From NCBI GenBank assembly GCA_025769875.1, contig JAGFNK010000075.1, positions 89,130-153,129 of the forward strand: DNA of 64,000 nt, read 5' to 3'. This stretch comes from Russula earlei. Taxonomy: Eukaryota > Basidiomycota > Agaricomycetes > Russulales > Russulaceae. Both the position numbers and the translations under genes were made by a program. The notes below the pieces were generated by a model. That model was not told where the DNA came from. It did not search any database and saw only the letters and a list, made by a program, of their open reading frames with translations. Below are positions 22,631 to 35,008 of this stretch, piece by piece (positions within the stretch are counted from its first letter, which is position 1; each line of letters starts with the position of its first letter).

Positions 22631-23475
22631 GTGGGACTCTTGCGTCTGTTACATCGCCTTGGCGTGCGTTGCACCCTTGCGGAACGCATATTCAAGTTAC
22701 CCGCCGCGAGAAGGCATTGTCTCGCGGTGCAGCAGCGCACCAGGACGGACCGCAGCGGGTTTAGAAAGACCAGGATGACAGAGGAATGAGAGAAAATGGA
22801 AGGCGATCAGTACAGCAGCCTTGCACGAGACGCTTGGAGACCATCCCTTCCCGCAACCTGAGGCCTCAGGTCTCGGTTACTGGTGTTGGTAGAGGGTTAA
22901 ATAGAAAGCGAGAATGCGCTGTACCTTGAAGTTGTACCTCGACTTATACCATAACTTGTCAGTACCTTGCCCCTCCGCTGCTTCTCCCCGCTGCTCGCTT
23001 CATTCGCTTGTCCAAGAGGGCTGACGTATCACAAACCTACATCGTGCTCGATTACAACGAAGTACAGTCAACTCTCTCATAACCCATACCCAGTAAAATC
23101 CATAATCCTCCATGGACACAGGCTTCTCTGTTCCAGTCCTGACTTCACCTTGTGAGGGGGGTTAACCTCTATTGGTTGACCCCCTTCAGAACCTATGCAC
23201 CCCTGAACCCAATCCTGTAGACCTCTCTGAAGGGGTATGGAGGGGTATGGGTTATGAGAGAGTTGACTGTAGTCTGGGCTTGGGTCATTCAGGGCACTTA
23301 TTCGCGCATATGCCGCGTGCGGCCAGCGTGGACGCTCACCGCACAGCGAACATCTCTCATCGCAACACGCCATCTCATAGTAAGACATGACTGCGAGAAT
23401 AAACTGTTCATTGACTACTGTTACATTCATAAACCTCTCTGTTCACATAGTGCCAGGCCAAGACCCTTTCATATT
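22631..23475. other. Convergent intergenic region holding a MITE
   Basis: Lies between the F-box gene (+) and DUF6535 copy 1 (-). About 22640-23060 and 23270-23475 are matched, in the same order, by 26320-26720 and 26730-27580 in the right duplication unit. Examples are shared segments near ccatcccttcccgcaacct and gagtcattcaggg. The MITE at 23065-23269 is the main difference. Confidence 0.6.
23065..23269. mobile_element. 205-bp MITE with 27-bp inverted repeats and TA target duplication
   Basis: The left end CAGTCAACTCTCTCATAACC (continuing to CATACCC) at 23065-23091 is the exact reverse complement of the right end at 23243-23269. Both ends are flanked by TA (23063-23064 and 23270-23271), which is the target duplication of Tc1/mariner/pogo-type elements. 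There is no coding capacity. The corresponding position in the right duplication unit (about 26719-26728) lacks the insert. The autonomous partner is not identified in this window. Confidence 0.9.
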
Positions 23476-25507
23476 TCATTGAACTGGGTACCCGCGTTCT
23501 CTCAGCAGAGCGATAAACTTGACATCCAAAGTAGATACTAGAGAATGTGTTGATGATTTTACGTGCGAACGGAAACTATCCGATAGGGGTTGTTCACCTA
23601 GACAGAACAATGTAAGCATGCTCAAGACTCAAGTGATTGGATGCAGCACGTACCAGATAAGCTGACTGGTGGTATTACATCCCATACGTCACCCAAAACT
23701 CCGGCGAAACGTTCCTGAGCAGCGTCTGAATACTCTCTGCCGTTCAGGCCACGACAAAGCTGTTCAAGAGTCCACTTGAATTCCTCAAGATCTTCATGAG
23801 ACGGTTTCCACGACTTCTCCATCAGCACAAGGACCCCTAACAAGAATTCCGTCACCGCAATCAGCCGCCCATCTGACCTGACTTCGTCGCGCATCCCGAT
23901 TCGATAACGCGTCGAACCTGAATCGTTCTCGCCGATTGCATCCGCGAGGACTGCGGCTGTCATCGTGCTCCTGTCAATGTCATGTTTGTGTTTGGCGTCC
24001 GAGAGCTGCTCAAGAAGTGCCCGCTCTAAAACCGCGGTGGCGTGCAGCGCAGCGGACGCAATCTTCAGATCGTGGTCCCGGGACAGAAGCTGAAGTTTAC
24101 TCGTGGCGGTTTTCGGCAGATTCAGGGTCACGGAAACTGGTGGGTCTAAGGACAGAAACGCTTTTGATATCTCCGAGATTGCACGCGAGCACGTGATCGC
24201 GCGCCGGCGGCGTGACCCGTCTTCCATCCTCCCATCGCCATTGACGCAGGAAGCGAGCGCGTGCCCAATGCGGTGGCCAAGCGGCAACGATAACTCGGAT
24301 TTTTTCGGATTGAGCAGAGATCCGATATCATCGATACGGGAGCCATGATGATCGTCGATAGGAGAACCATTAGGAGTGTCATTCTGAAGATAACCGGGGA
24401 TAGCGTCCAAAAAGGCTTCTACTTCGCTGTCGTCACGACACAAGCTGAGGGTCGATCGCAGAGCACTTTTGTCCAGTTGGCTTTTGTGCTTTACCAAACT
24501 TATCAAATAGAGTTCGAAACCTTGGTTTACATGCTTCGATATCTCCTCGCATATGGTACGGACATGTCCGGAAAACCTGAATAGGAAGAGAGAGACGAGG
24601 GCGATAATGTGACCCGCATACCACAGAACAGAGGTAAGCGGCGTTTGGAAGGGGGAGTTTCGGAATACCACGGGATGAGCGGTGAGGGTGATGTAGATGG
24701 CGGCGAAGAGACTGACGGCCACGAGAACGACGCTTGCGACCTCGTCATTGAAGGCGAAAAGGAAATCGACGAGGCCTACGAAGAAGAGGAAGATGGCGGT
24801 GTGTAGCATAAGGGAGACATTTTCGATGAACCAGCGCATGTGGAACGCTTTCATGCCTCCGAAAAGGAAAGTCCGAATCCTGACACGACGTATCGGCGTC
24901 TCTGAGCGTCGGGTGAGCCGGTTGTACCGGCGAATCCATTGTTGCACGAGTGTGGCACCGAGGCCGGCCGAGAGAGCGATGCAGAGACTGAGGAACCAAA
25001 GGATGTTCACGCGAATGGCATAGCGTGGGGCTGTGAACGTGTCCAAGGTAGGAGCGGTGACTCGCTGTCCGTTGGAGATGGCGGCTAGCTGTTGTGTGAC
25101 TTGTTCAAGAAGCCTAGAGGACACATCGGTGGAATCAATCTTGAGGTATTTATAGCTTTCGATGAGAAAGGCAGCAACTGTCGCGGAGAAGACACCCGTC
25201 TGGAGACCATTTTTCCAAGGTGAATAAGACAGAAAATGCAAGGGAGGAATTTTAACGGACATAAATGAGGATCCCATCCATGTCAGCCTTCCAACGGTCG
25301 AGCATGTCGGCGTCATGCCTTTCGGCATGTGAGAGACAAACAGCCCACATTTTTGTGGAAGGGTCATCATTGCCTGGGTGACCAGGGTCTATAGAATGTC
25401 AGTGTCAGAGAGAAGATATGGGGATTAGTGTGAGTGCACGGACCGTTGGCCTTGGCCTTCTCCGTGCCCTTTTCCTCGTCTTGAATGGCGGTCTTTTCAG
25501 GATCCAT
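23476..25507 (-). CDS. DUF6535-type membrane protein (copy 1 of tandem duplicate)
   Basis: The start is MDPEKTAIQDEEKGTEK at 25507. An intron then joins KANG to DPGHPGNDDPSTKMWAVCLS, then HAERHDADMLDRWKADMDG, ending ILIY. A phase-0 intron (about 25265-25200) leads to TGVFSATVAAFLIESYKYL. Hydrophobic segments follow: LWFLSLCIALSAGLGATLV, IFLFFVGLVDFLFAF and VASVVLVAVSLFAAIYITL. The long C-terminal part is helical. A last intron, GTACGT to CTAG at about 23652-23598, fits in phase from VIPPVSLSG to EQPLSDSFRSHV, and the protein ends ALLRERGYPVQ with TGA at 23476-23478. Without that intron the frame stops at 23622. A TATA-like motif lies about 55 bp upstream (25558-25567). Function of the family is unknown. 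Confidence 0.82.
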
Positions 25508-25639
25508 ATTGAAGGGAGGAAAATGGGTTGAAAAGGGCTGGTTGAGCGTCCCATGCACGCTTTTATGGTAAGGGGCTCAGGCCCATGTCCGTCGCGGGAT
25601 GACATTCCGCCCGTGTACCGACGGTGAAGGGCGCAAGAC

Positions 25640-25920
25640 GAGTTGATCAAGTGCTGTAACCGGTGCCCTCATTCGGACAGTCGGAGATAAGCGACCACCG
25701 GCCGGCCGACATCGAGTTAGACACAAGTCCCCTCCCAGCACGCACACCACCGCCCATGGCCAATTCGCTTAGTCGAACCCTCGCTTTGAGAAAGGCGATG
25801 ACACGCGCACCGCGCCGATTTATTGGCCGGCGCTCGATTCCAGGGGATCCATCAATCAGGTGCCAAGACGTCGCCAAGCTTTTCTGGTCTCACGAATTTC
25901 TCTCTATAATAATTGACGCA
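25640..25920. other. Upstream region at the duplication boundary
   Basis: Spacer between the promoter of DUF6535 copy 1 (left unit) and the start of recognisable F-box remnant sequence (right unit). The actual duplication breakpoint should lie here. No gene was recognised in it. Confidence 0.4.
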
Positions 25921-25924
25921 CGTT

Positions 25925-26320
25925 ATCTCATTGCCGATGTCGGCGATTTAATCTCTGCACGTGCGGGGATATTTGCCGCAGGCAATTTCATATCCGCATC
26001 TCGAACTGCCAAACGAGCACCAGATACTTTTATGCGGAAGGCAGTATATACGTATTCGACCTGCATTGTCGTGTCATGGAGACGAGAGGGTGCAGCAGCA
26101 GGTGCCTGCGGAGCGAAAGCTGAGGTGGTGGAGAGCAAGGCGGGGATTGCTCGAGTGTGCTCTCCGATCCGAGGACGCGTCGGGGGAAGGTTCGGAGGCT
26201 TCTGCACCTTTGCTGCGCCATTTCCGGCCTCTCTGATCACGGACTTGTGTACAGCTCGATTCGTCTTTGAGAACGATCGCAGGTACGCCCTTTCGGTTGG
26301 GAGTATAAAGGTCGTGTAAG
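25925..26320 (+). pseudogene. Truncated, internally deleted F-box gene remnant
   Basis: Sequence here follows the 3' half of the F-box gene. The stretch cgatttaatctctgcacgtg matches the RRGDVFNLCVHGDF region at about 21545. The stretch cgagcaccagatacttttat matches the EHQILYA region at about 21750. The stretch ggtggagagcaaggcggg matches the VESKADLW region at about 22450. The 3' end matches the last exon (cagctcgattcgtctttgag, 22578 and 26241). About 60 bp and then about 500 bp between these blocks are missing, as is the F-box itself. It cannot encode the protein. Confidence 0.82.
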
Positions 26321-27570
26321 AAGTCTGCGTCGCCCTTGCGTGTTGCACTCTTGCGGAATGCATGTTCGAGTTACCCGCCGCGGGAAGGTGCGGTGTGGAA
26401 GTGCGTTAGGATGGGCGGTTGAGTTCAAGAATAACAGAGGAACAAATACAACGGTCTTGCAAGGATCGATGAGGCCGGAAGTCACGAAATGCACACAAGA
26501 CGTTTAAAGGCCAGGGATTCCATCCCTTCCCGCAACCTCTGGCCGCAGCTATTGTGCTGCAGCGAGATCGCGCTGTAACCTCAAGTTGCACCCAAACTCA
26601 TACCAAGACAACAATGCAGCCCTCCCACGAACGAATGAAAATGTACAAGCAGGGGGGGGGTGGAACGATCGGTGAGGGGCAAGGTACGAACAAGTCATGG
26701 AATGGTTCAAGTCGCATCCAACGAAGTGGTCAGAGTCATTCAGGGCTCTGATTCGCCTGTCGCCTCGTGCGGACATTCACCGCACTCGAACTCGCTCTCC
26801 GTGTGAATCGGATGGGAAGGAATCGACACACACATCTCCCTCCCTCATTACCGCCCACAACCATGCGCTTCCGCCGCCTCCACCATTCACACCGCAAGAC
26901 ACGCGTTCAACGTCACCGCGCCGACAAGCGCCGACGAACCCCAAAAACGAAAACGACTGGCCGAAGAGTCCCGACCAACGCCACCGCCCTCCGTCTCCAT
27001 CCCTGTCTCCCTGACTTGTCCTTTCCCTTTTTTGTTGACATTCGTTTCGAGGGACGTTTACCTCTTCCCCTTAGCCACCACGTGGACTACTTGTAAATAA
27101 CCTTACTCTTGCCTTCGGGGGTGAGGGAGGGGGGGGAGAGATTGTTGATCACTCAAAGAAAATAGAGAACGCCTGGCCCCATCGAAGCGCCTCGCACGCG
27201 CGGTCACCATCGTCTCGCTCTACACGTTTGAATCTGCGTTCGTCTTCTTGCCTCACCCTCCCTTCCCTTCTTTGTCTACCCTTCCTCTCGGGTGAACGCC
27301 CTATTTCCTTAGCGCAGCCCAGTCGACTAACAATCGACGAACCTACAGCACGAGGGCAAATCTTGTTCAAGTCCACCACGACTGACTGCAACGCGACACC
27401 TTTCATTTCCTTCTTAATGCAATGAGACATGACTATGCATGACTGCCGCCGCGAACCCCACTAGAATGAACTCATCATAGATTGACTACTATAACTTATA
27501 ACAAAAAACGAAAAATGTCCATGTCTTTGATACATTACACTAGGCCAAGTCCCTTTCGTACACATTGGGC
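26321..27570. other. Right-unit intergenic sequence, empty MITE site
   Basis: Degenerate match to 22631-23475 of the left unit, followed (about 26830-27430) by sequence with no counterpart that I can align by eye. It is rich in Pro/Arg-coding simple sequence. No gene is recognised. The site equivalent to the MITE insertion lies near 26720. Confidence 0.45.
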
Positions 27571-29593
27571 TTAGTATCCGCGTTCTCTTAGCAGTGCGAT
27601 AAACTTGACATCCAAAGTATACACTAGAGATTGTGTGGGCGATTTGATATACGAGCTGAGCGTATCCGCTAGTGTATGATTGCCTAGACAGACATCACGA
27701 TGTAAGCATGCTTGACGATATTCAACACTTGGTCCTGCACCACGTACCCAATGAGTTGGATGGAAATGCACACCCCATACGTCACCCAAAACTCTGGCGA
27801 AACGTTCCTGAGCAGCGTCTGAATACTCTGCGCCGTTCAGGCCACGACAAAGTTGCTCAAGAGTCCACTTAATTTCCTCAAGGTCTCCAACAGACGGTTT
27901 CCACGAGTTCTCCATCAGCACAAGGAAACCTGACAGGAATTCCGTCACCGCAATCAGCCGCCCATCTGACCTGACTTCGTCGCCCTTCCCAATTCGGTAA
28001 CGCCTCGAACCTGAATCGTTCTCGCCGATGGCGTCTGCAAGAACAGCGGCTGTCATCGTGCTCCTGTCAATGTCATGTTTGTGTTTGGCGTCCGAGAGCT
28101 GCTCAAGAAGTGCCCGCTCTAAAACCGCGGTGGCGTGCAGCGCAGCGGACGCAATCTTCAGATCGTGGTCCCGGGACAGAAGCTGAAGTTTACTCGTGGC
28201 GGTTTTCGGCAGATTCAGGGTCACGGAAACTGGTGGGTCTAAGGACAATAATGCTTTTGATATCACTGAGATCGCACGCGAGCACGTGATAGCGCGCCGG
28301 CGGCGTGACCCGTCGTCCATCCTCCCATCGCCATTGACGCAGGAAGCGAGCGCGTGCCCAATGCGGTGGCCAAGCGATAGCGAATACTCGGACTCTTCCG
28401 GATTGAGCAGAGATCCAATATCATCGATACGGGAGCCAGGATGATCGTCGATAGGAGAACCAGTAGGAACGTCATTCTGGAGATAACCGGAGATAGCGTC
28501 CAGAAAGGCTTCTACTTCGCTATCGTCACGACACAAGCTGAGGGTCGATCGCAGAGCACTTTTGTCCAGTTGGCTTTTGTGCTTTACCAAACTGATCAGA
28601 CAGAGGTCGAAACCTTGGCGTACATGCTTGGATACCCCCTCGCACATGGTACGGGCATGTCCGGAAAACCTGAATAGGAAGAGAGAGACGAGGGCGATAA
28701 TGTGACCCGCATACCACAAAACAGAGGTAAGCGGCGTTTGGAAGGGGGAGTTTCGGAATACCACGGGGAAGGCGGTGAGGGTGATGTAGATGGTGGCGAA
28801 GAGACTGACGGCCACGAGAACGACGCTTGCGACCTCGTCATTGAAGGCGAAAAGGAACTCGACGAGGCCGGCGAAGAAGAGGAAGATGGCGGCGTGTAGC
28901 ATAAGGGAGACAGTCTCGATGAACCAGCGCATGTGGAACGATTTCATGCCTCCGAAAAGGAAAGTCCGAATCCTGACACGATGTATTGGCGTCTCTGAGC
29001 GTCGGGTGAGCCGGTTGTACCGACGAATCCATTGTTGCACGAGTGTGGCACCGAGGCCGGCCGAGAGAGCGATGCAGAGACTGAGGAACCAAAGGATGTT
29101 CACATGAATGGCATAGCGTGGGGCGGTGAACCTGTCCACGGTCGGAGCGGTGAGTTGCTGTCCGCTGGAGATGGCGGCTAGCTGTTGTGTGACTTGTTCA
29201 AGAAGCCTAGAGGACACTTCGGTGGGATCAGTCTTGAGGTATTTATAGCTTTCGACGAGAAAGGCAGCAACTGTCGCTGAGAAGACACCCGTCTGGAGAC
29301 CAAAGATGAATAGGACATAGAATGCAGGGGAGGAATTTTAACGGACATAAATGAGGATCCCATCCATGTCAGCCTTCCACCGATCGAGCATGTCGGCGTC
29401 ATGCCTTTCCGCATGTGAGAGACAAAGAGCCCACATTTTTGTGGAAGGGTCATCGTTGGCTGGGTGCCCAGGGTCTATAGAATGTTTGAGAGACGATGTG
29501 GGGATTGGTATGAATGCACGTACCGTTGGCTTTCCCGGGGCCCTTTTCCTCGTCTTGAATGGTGGTGCCAGTGGTGGTCCTTTTAGAACTCAT
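27571..29593 (-). CDS. DUF6535-type membrane protein (copy 2 of tandem duplicate)
   Basis: The start is MSSKRTTTGTTIQDEEKG at 29593, with a TATA-like tataaaagcg (minus strand, 29638-29646) upstream. Exon 2 reads DPSTKMWALCLSHAERHD to DGILIY. The conserved phase-0 intron leads to exon 3 at 29292, which starts TGVFSATVAAFLVESYKYLK and is open to 27571 (574 codons with the stop). It is very similar to copy 1 across membrane segments and C-terminal helices. The 3' end differs: the region that is an intron in copy 1 is open and in frame here (reading HWVRGAGPSVEYRQACLHRD), and splicing the equivalent sites would cause an early stop. Copy 2 ends ALLRERGY. Function of the family is unknown. Confidence 0.83.
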
Positions 29594-32500
29594 ATTAAAG
29601 GGAGATGAGATGATATAGTTCAGCGCGAGACACGCGCTTTTATAAATGGGTGTTCAGGCATCTCCATCAGGGCCAGTACACTGAGGTGCTGGTTGACAAC
29701 GATCGAGTACGGTGCTGTTTGAGGTTGTCCAACGCGTCACGAAGCGCTCAGCTGCCCTGTTATGATGATATTTGCTGTGCGTGCGGACATCTCGGTCCGG
29801 CTCACTCTCAAACCACATCACATCTAAACTTGTCATATACAGGCAGTGCAGAACCCGATCCCTCTACTGTATGGTGGTGTCATCTTTCTTGCCCTCGGAC
29901 TGCCGCAGAGCAGCGCTCAAACCTATAATTTCACAGGCAGGCTTAGTCATTCCCGCCTTGGCGATTGGAGATGACGTGTTCACGCACCGTCATGAATAAT
30001 CGAGAGAGGACGGACGGTGCCTCGTCCGGCGCCCCGTCCAACCAACAGCCCCGCCACCAGTTTATCTAGTGTCGGACGCACGCTCGATACATGTCGAGTT
30101 TCTCACAACTTTGTGTACTCGCTCAAGACATTCAACCGCTTCTGCTGGCTAAATGGTCCCCTGGACGAGGGACATCTCGGGACGTCTGATTCGCGCCATG
30201 TGGAGCAGGGAGCCCCTTGTCATCATCTCCTGACTGAGTTGTTTTCATTTTGCAATGGTGGCGAAGCGTGAAACTAATATAGGCGCCCGGAACAAGGCAG
30301 CAACAAGGACATCGATCAAGCTCAATGCCTAGATTGTCGTCCTTAAGCGCCTTAACACTCTTCAGTCGGCAATCAATCCCAAAACGGGTTTTGAAACCGT
30401 GCTCACTATCCACTTCAATGTTGCTTCCTTGAGACCATCCTTGTTTATACCGAGACACCTCTCAACTCTGACGCCGTCAACGTGTACGGTGTCAATCGTC
30501 TGGCTCAAATTCTGCACCCCAGTAAACCCAAACCTCGTCCAACAACCCCTAACGGCCTCAATAGCAAAAGGTCTATGTCCTTAAATGTGTCGGCATCCGG
30601 TGGCAGAGGCTTCGAGTCGACTTTTCAGACGGAGCACAAGTTGTCGTTATCAACGGCAGAAGAGGAACTTCATTCCTTGACCATGCGTTTGAACTGCTTG
30701 CATAGCCCCTCTTGAACGACACTATGAGCTGCACGGCTTCTCCCCGCAGCCGCCGTCCAATCTTGAGCACGCCAGGAGAACCTCCAATGCGCCGTTATGG
30801 TAGCGCATACGCTCTAACACCGCGTCCATATAGCATTGCGCGAAACCACGGCAAGCCTCCAAGTAGTCTGGCCTCGTCCCAGACGAACACTGCGTCAGGT
30901 AACGGCTCCCGGCCTTCATCCACCGGCGACGCGGGTGATGACGACAATTGACGGAGATGTGTGCGAATATCCTCCCCACAGCACATACTTCTTCCACGTC
31001 GCACAGGCGCTGCGGCCAGATGAGTTTTTATTTGAATCAAAAATTCACCGAAATGCACGAACGTGGACCTGACGAATAGTGCCCCGGGGCGGCATATGCG
31101 TTTTGGGCGACGGCAGAGAACCTACCTGCAACAAACCGGCTGATGAGGTGTGGGCTCATGATCGCTAAGAATGGCTTAGATCCACTGATATATAACGCTG
31201 GAAACGGAGAGGTCTTCTCAATCGGCGCAGGAGGAGTCATCTCCTGCTTTGGTGCTGGAAGGATGCAGATCCACACAGAATCGCTCTTGCCTGCGCCTTG
31301 TAGGGCGAGGGTCCCTGGGTCAAGGCGGTACTGCCTTGGCCCCAATGGCGTATTTTGGCGCTCGGCCGTGGGCGGCACACAGCATTGCCATAAATGAATT
31401 GCATTATCAGCGAAGGCCAACGATCATGACGTACCGCCTCTCGCCCTGTTGATGGGGTCAACTCGGTGGGATGTGATGATACAGTAGGTACCGCCGTGCC
31501 AGTGTCGGATGTGCGATTCAGTGGACGATCTGCCTAAACTAATGAGTGGCTGTTTACTCCATTATGGAGCGCCTATCGTGGCGTGGATGAATGCACCTTC
31601 AATCCCTGAGCACGGTGAGGCCTGTGTCCATCCGATACGTGCACGATCACAACGCGACGCCCGGTTTAGTTCCACGATTGCTCGATTGCTCGATACTCAG
31701 CAAAACTTCTAGTGACAATTTATTATTCTGCTGATGCTACCCCGGCCGCTACTAGCCCTCAGGTCACGTTTAGTACTCGGCATGTAGATGCTTCAATGTC
31801 TCGATATTCGTGCTGAACGCGCGCGCAGTAGTACTGCGATAATTCATCGATTGTCCTCGTTACGACCGCCCCGCCCTTCCGACTTTCCCGACCCCTTCAA
31901 GTTATTTAGAGGTTTGCGACATAGTCTCAGACTTCGGACTCGTACGATCAGAAGGCACGCTGCCCATCTAATGAGGAGATTGTGTTCTTCATCAGGACTG
32001 CAATAAAGTGCAAAAGTTTACATCGACACATGTATTTATTTCACGGCCCTCTTTTTTTTCTTTTCACACATTTTTAAGTTTTGGAAAAATGATGGGGGAC
32101 CAACTTTTCGCTCGCACACAAGCTGAAAAGGTGTAAAAAGTTTTGCACGTTATTTGATAGTGCTGGTCTGGGATCATGGCCGGTCGGAGACTTCATTCAC
32201 TCAGCCTGAGAAAAAAAAGGTTCGCTGGCAAAGCCACTGTGGACGGCACGCATCGGACGAGCCCGCGGCTTGTTTGACAATGGGGCTTCCGGAGACCCTG
32301 TCTCCATTTCAACGGGAAACAATACACTGACGGGCGAGGCTAACTGACAGTGAAGGAACGGAACACAACACCGGTGACTAGCACCAGTTTTACCGATAGC
32401 CCCAGACGGGCACCTTCGATCCGGAAGCACGGCCGAAATCAGAAAACATGGCGCTCTTCGGCGGGCACTCAATCCTGTTGCTATGCGCCGCAGTCGCTGC

Positions 32501-32833
32501 CATGCGAAAAGTACGTTAGGAAAGCGCCCGGCTCGCGCAGAACTTGAACCGTGACAGTGGAGAGAGTATAATTACAGCGGCGGTCTCGGCAGTTGCGTCG
32601 TCTGAACGGCAGAGCGGTCCGACAGGTAGGATCATCAGGGAACCCGAAGGCGGCGAGGACGGTAGGAAGCAAGAAATCCTGTAAGTAATATCACTGGCGG
32701 AAAGTCAGAGGCAGGCATAAGGGGCGTAACAAAAGGAACACATCGGGTACGAAGACTCTTGGTACACAGAGCGGGTAATAACATTATTATGGTATCCATC
32801 TGCACCCCGCAAGCGCATTCCGAATCGCTGTCC
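29594..32833. other. 3.2-kb stretch without a confident gene
   Basis: After the promoter of DUF6535 copy 2, only short overlapping open frames occur on both strands (longest about 127 codons, minus strand 31037-31420). None has recognisable motifs or splice-linked partners. The stretch 30482-30715 (+) and the minus-strand frames 30722-31420 have somewhat protein-like composition and could be decayed genes. AT-rich simple sequence lies near 32030-32150. Confidence 0.4.
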
Positions 32834-34815
32834 TCATACAGCCCGTGGTGACTCGTCTGGTTTGTCCCCGTAGTTGGGGTCCGGTGAGCCCGCATGAGTC
32901 GGTGAGCCTGTGTACGGCACAAGCCGAATATCGTCATCATAGCTCAAGCGTGAGACAGGTAATGCGAATGCACCGCCGCGTGGTTCGCCGCCCACTGGGG
33001 CGTAACCCTCCACGCCGAAAGCCTTCCCAGAGTCCAGTTTCGTTTGCGCGGGCGGGCTTCGACCTCTGAGACGGCTTGCAAAGTAGGAGAGCTCAGAACC
33101 AATTTCGACCGCAAAGTCCCCTGCGAGGCGAAATGATCAAGAGGGTGCATACTCGAGTAGAGGGACGTAGGCGTACATAGGTTAATCGAGTCCCAGAGCG
33201 GCCGCCAAACACTTGTGTGGGGAGCGCCGGGTTGTACCTGATACTCTTTCCAATTGAAAGACCACATCATGAGGAGCGAGAAGAAAATCATCTGCATAGC
33301 GTCAGGCCAGGAAGCCCAATGAAAGGATGGAAGAGCCCCATACCTCGATACATACGGTCAATGCGGTTAGGCCGTCAGCAATATTCGTAGCAGTCCAGAA
33401 CTTCGTGCCGTGAATAACGCGGTTCTTCAGCGCATTAAACTTCACGATCATGTGAACCTTGGACTGGAAAGAGAGAGGACGTTCGGCATACCACAAACGA
33501 CTGGTAAAATGTAAATATAACGAGGAGTTTGATAGATAAAAACTTGGCAAGAGGGCGGCGTCCGGCAAGTTCTTCCTTCGTCAGAGCATAAAACAAGATC
33601 AAGGCATACAGTGCAATGCTAAACGACATGAGCTGAATGCAATGAAGGGTCGGTTGACAATACCTGATGCTGACAAAGTCAATCGATTCTAGATAAACCT
33701 CGGCGAAGTGAACGCTATAAGGTCCCGAGGGGCATAACACGTTATAGTGTTCACATATGATCCCCGCGATAGAAATAACTGTGCCAATTCATGCGGGTTA
33801 AGTCAGGGCGGAGTGAGAGCTGGGAGACACGCGTACTGGGCCGTATTAAAACATATTGCATGACAGACCACTATATGCTGGAAGTCAAACGGGGGGGGTG
33901 GGCGAAAATTGAAATGGGCGACTCACTTTCAGCGTGTACATGAAGTATGCCTGCGAGCGGGTGAGCGACTCTGAGCATAAACTGACGTATGACGCACTTT
34001 GGTGGGGCGATACCTCCAGCAACAAAACTAGGCACGTGTTATAAAAAAAAAAGAGCGAAGGTTGGCTAGATAACCCTCACCGGAAGAGGAAGGCGCTTCT
34101 TGTCTTTCCGAGCGAGGGCACTTTCAGCGGAGTGCCCTATGGCAGTCGATGCGACGAATTCAATGAGGAGCAGTCTGTGAGTGGCGTCAGCAGGCGGTCG
34201 ATGTCAACACGATTAGAGGACGGCTACAAGAATGCGCTTAGTGTAATGGCCTTATGGGACCTTGAGTGCGCTACTGGTCTCAGAAGGACCGATGATAACG
34301 CACCTCGTAGACTATAGAAGGGATATAGATGAGTGCCGGGGAGATAAATATGCCAGCGAAACGCACCAGCTTCGGCAAGCGAGTAGTAGGTATAGCTTCG
34401 GAAGAACCGATAGGAGAAGAACGAAACGATAGCATATACAGGGGGCATATACAAGATTCGGATTCTTTGCACCAGTCAGATGATAGCAGGAAGGAGCCGA
34501 CATGGGACGTACATCTGTCTCTGCTCGGCTGGCCTGGTGTAGTTGCTAGGGAATGTGAACTCAGAGGGCGTCGGATGTAGTGCGGTCGTGCCATACCGAC
34601 AGTGTTGAATAACAGATACGGCAGAGATGATGACAGTCTGCAGTCGGGCGTAGGGATATGACCTTAGGCCTCGTGGCCAGAAAGATGGCACGCACCAGGA
34701 TGGAGCATCCTCCCGCGATTGCCCAGCCGACACGATGTGAGTCCCAGTGGAGGCCTCCAGCGTTCCAAAATTGAGACTGGTCAACGGATTGGGAGTTGTC
34801 TGAGGGACAAGACAT
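32834..34815 (-). CDS. Ost-alpha/TMEM184 family (DUF300) membrane protein
   Basis: Multi-pass organic-solute-transporter-alpha-like protein. About 15 exons can be followed by phase from MSCPSDNSQSVDQSQFWNAG (ATG at 34815). They include RILYMPPVYAIVSFFSYRFF, RSYTYYSLAEA, an 8-nt exon giving VYE, AITLSAFLLLLIEFVAST, KDKKRLPLPFCCWRYRPTK, a 24-nt exon AYFMYTLK, WSVMQYVLIRP, ISIAGIICEHYNVLCPSG, ALILFYALTKEELAGRRPLA, KFLSIKLLVIFTFYQS, VIHGTKFWTATNIADGLTA and MIFFSLLMMWSFNWKEYQ. These are the hallmark segments of the family, with about seven membrane helices. The last exon encodes a hydrophilic tail ending KPDESPRAV with TGA at 32834. Fungal members are uncharacterised; vertebrate Ost-alpha exports sterols and bile acids. 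Confidence 0.88.
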
Positions 34816-35008
34816 TTGTGTGAAGCTGCGCTGGGATGGAAGAGGGATAAGAGTCAAGGGGGACTCGAGGCTGCGGTTTGCTGCGTGTGGTGTGCGGAAC
34901 TGACGCTCGCTTAGTAGTGGGACTGGGACAGCAGAACCGATTGATCGAACGATCGATTTAATTGTATCCTCAACTCAATTCACATGCTCTCTCTACTACT
35001 CTTTCATC

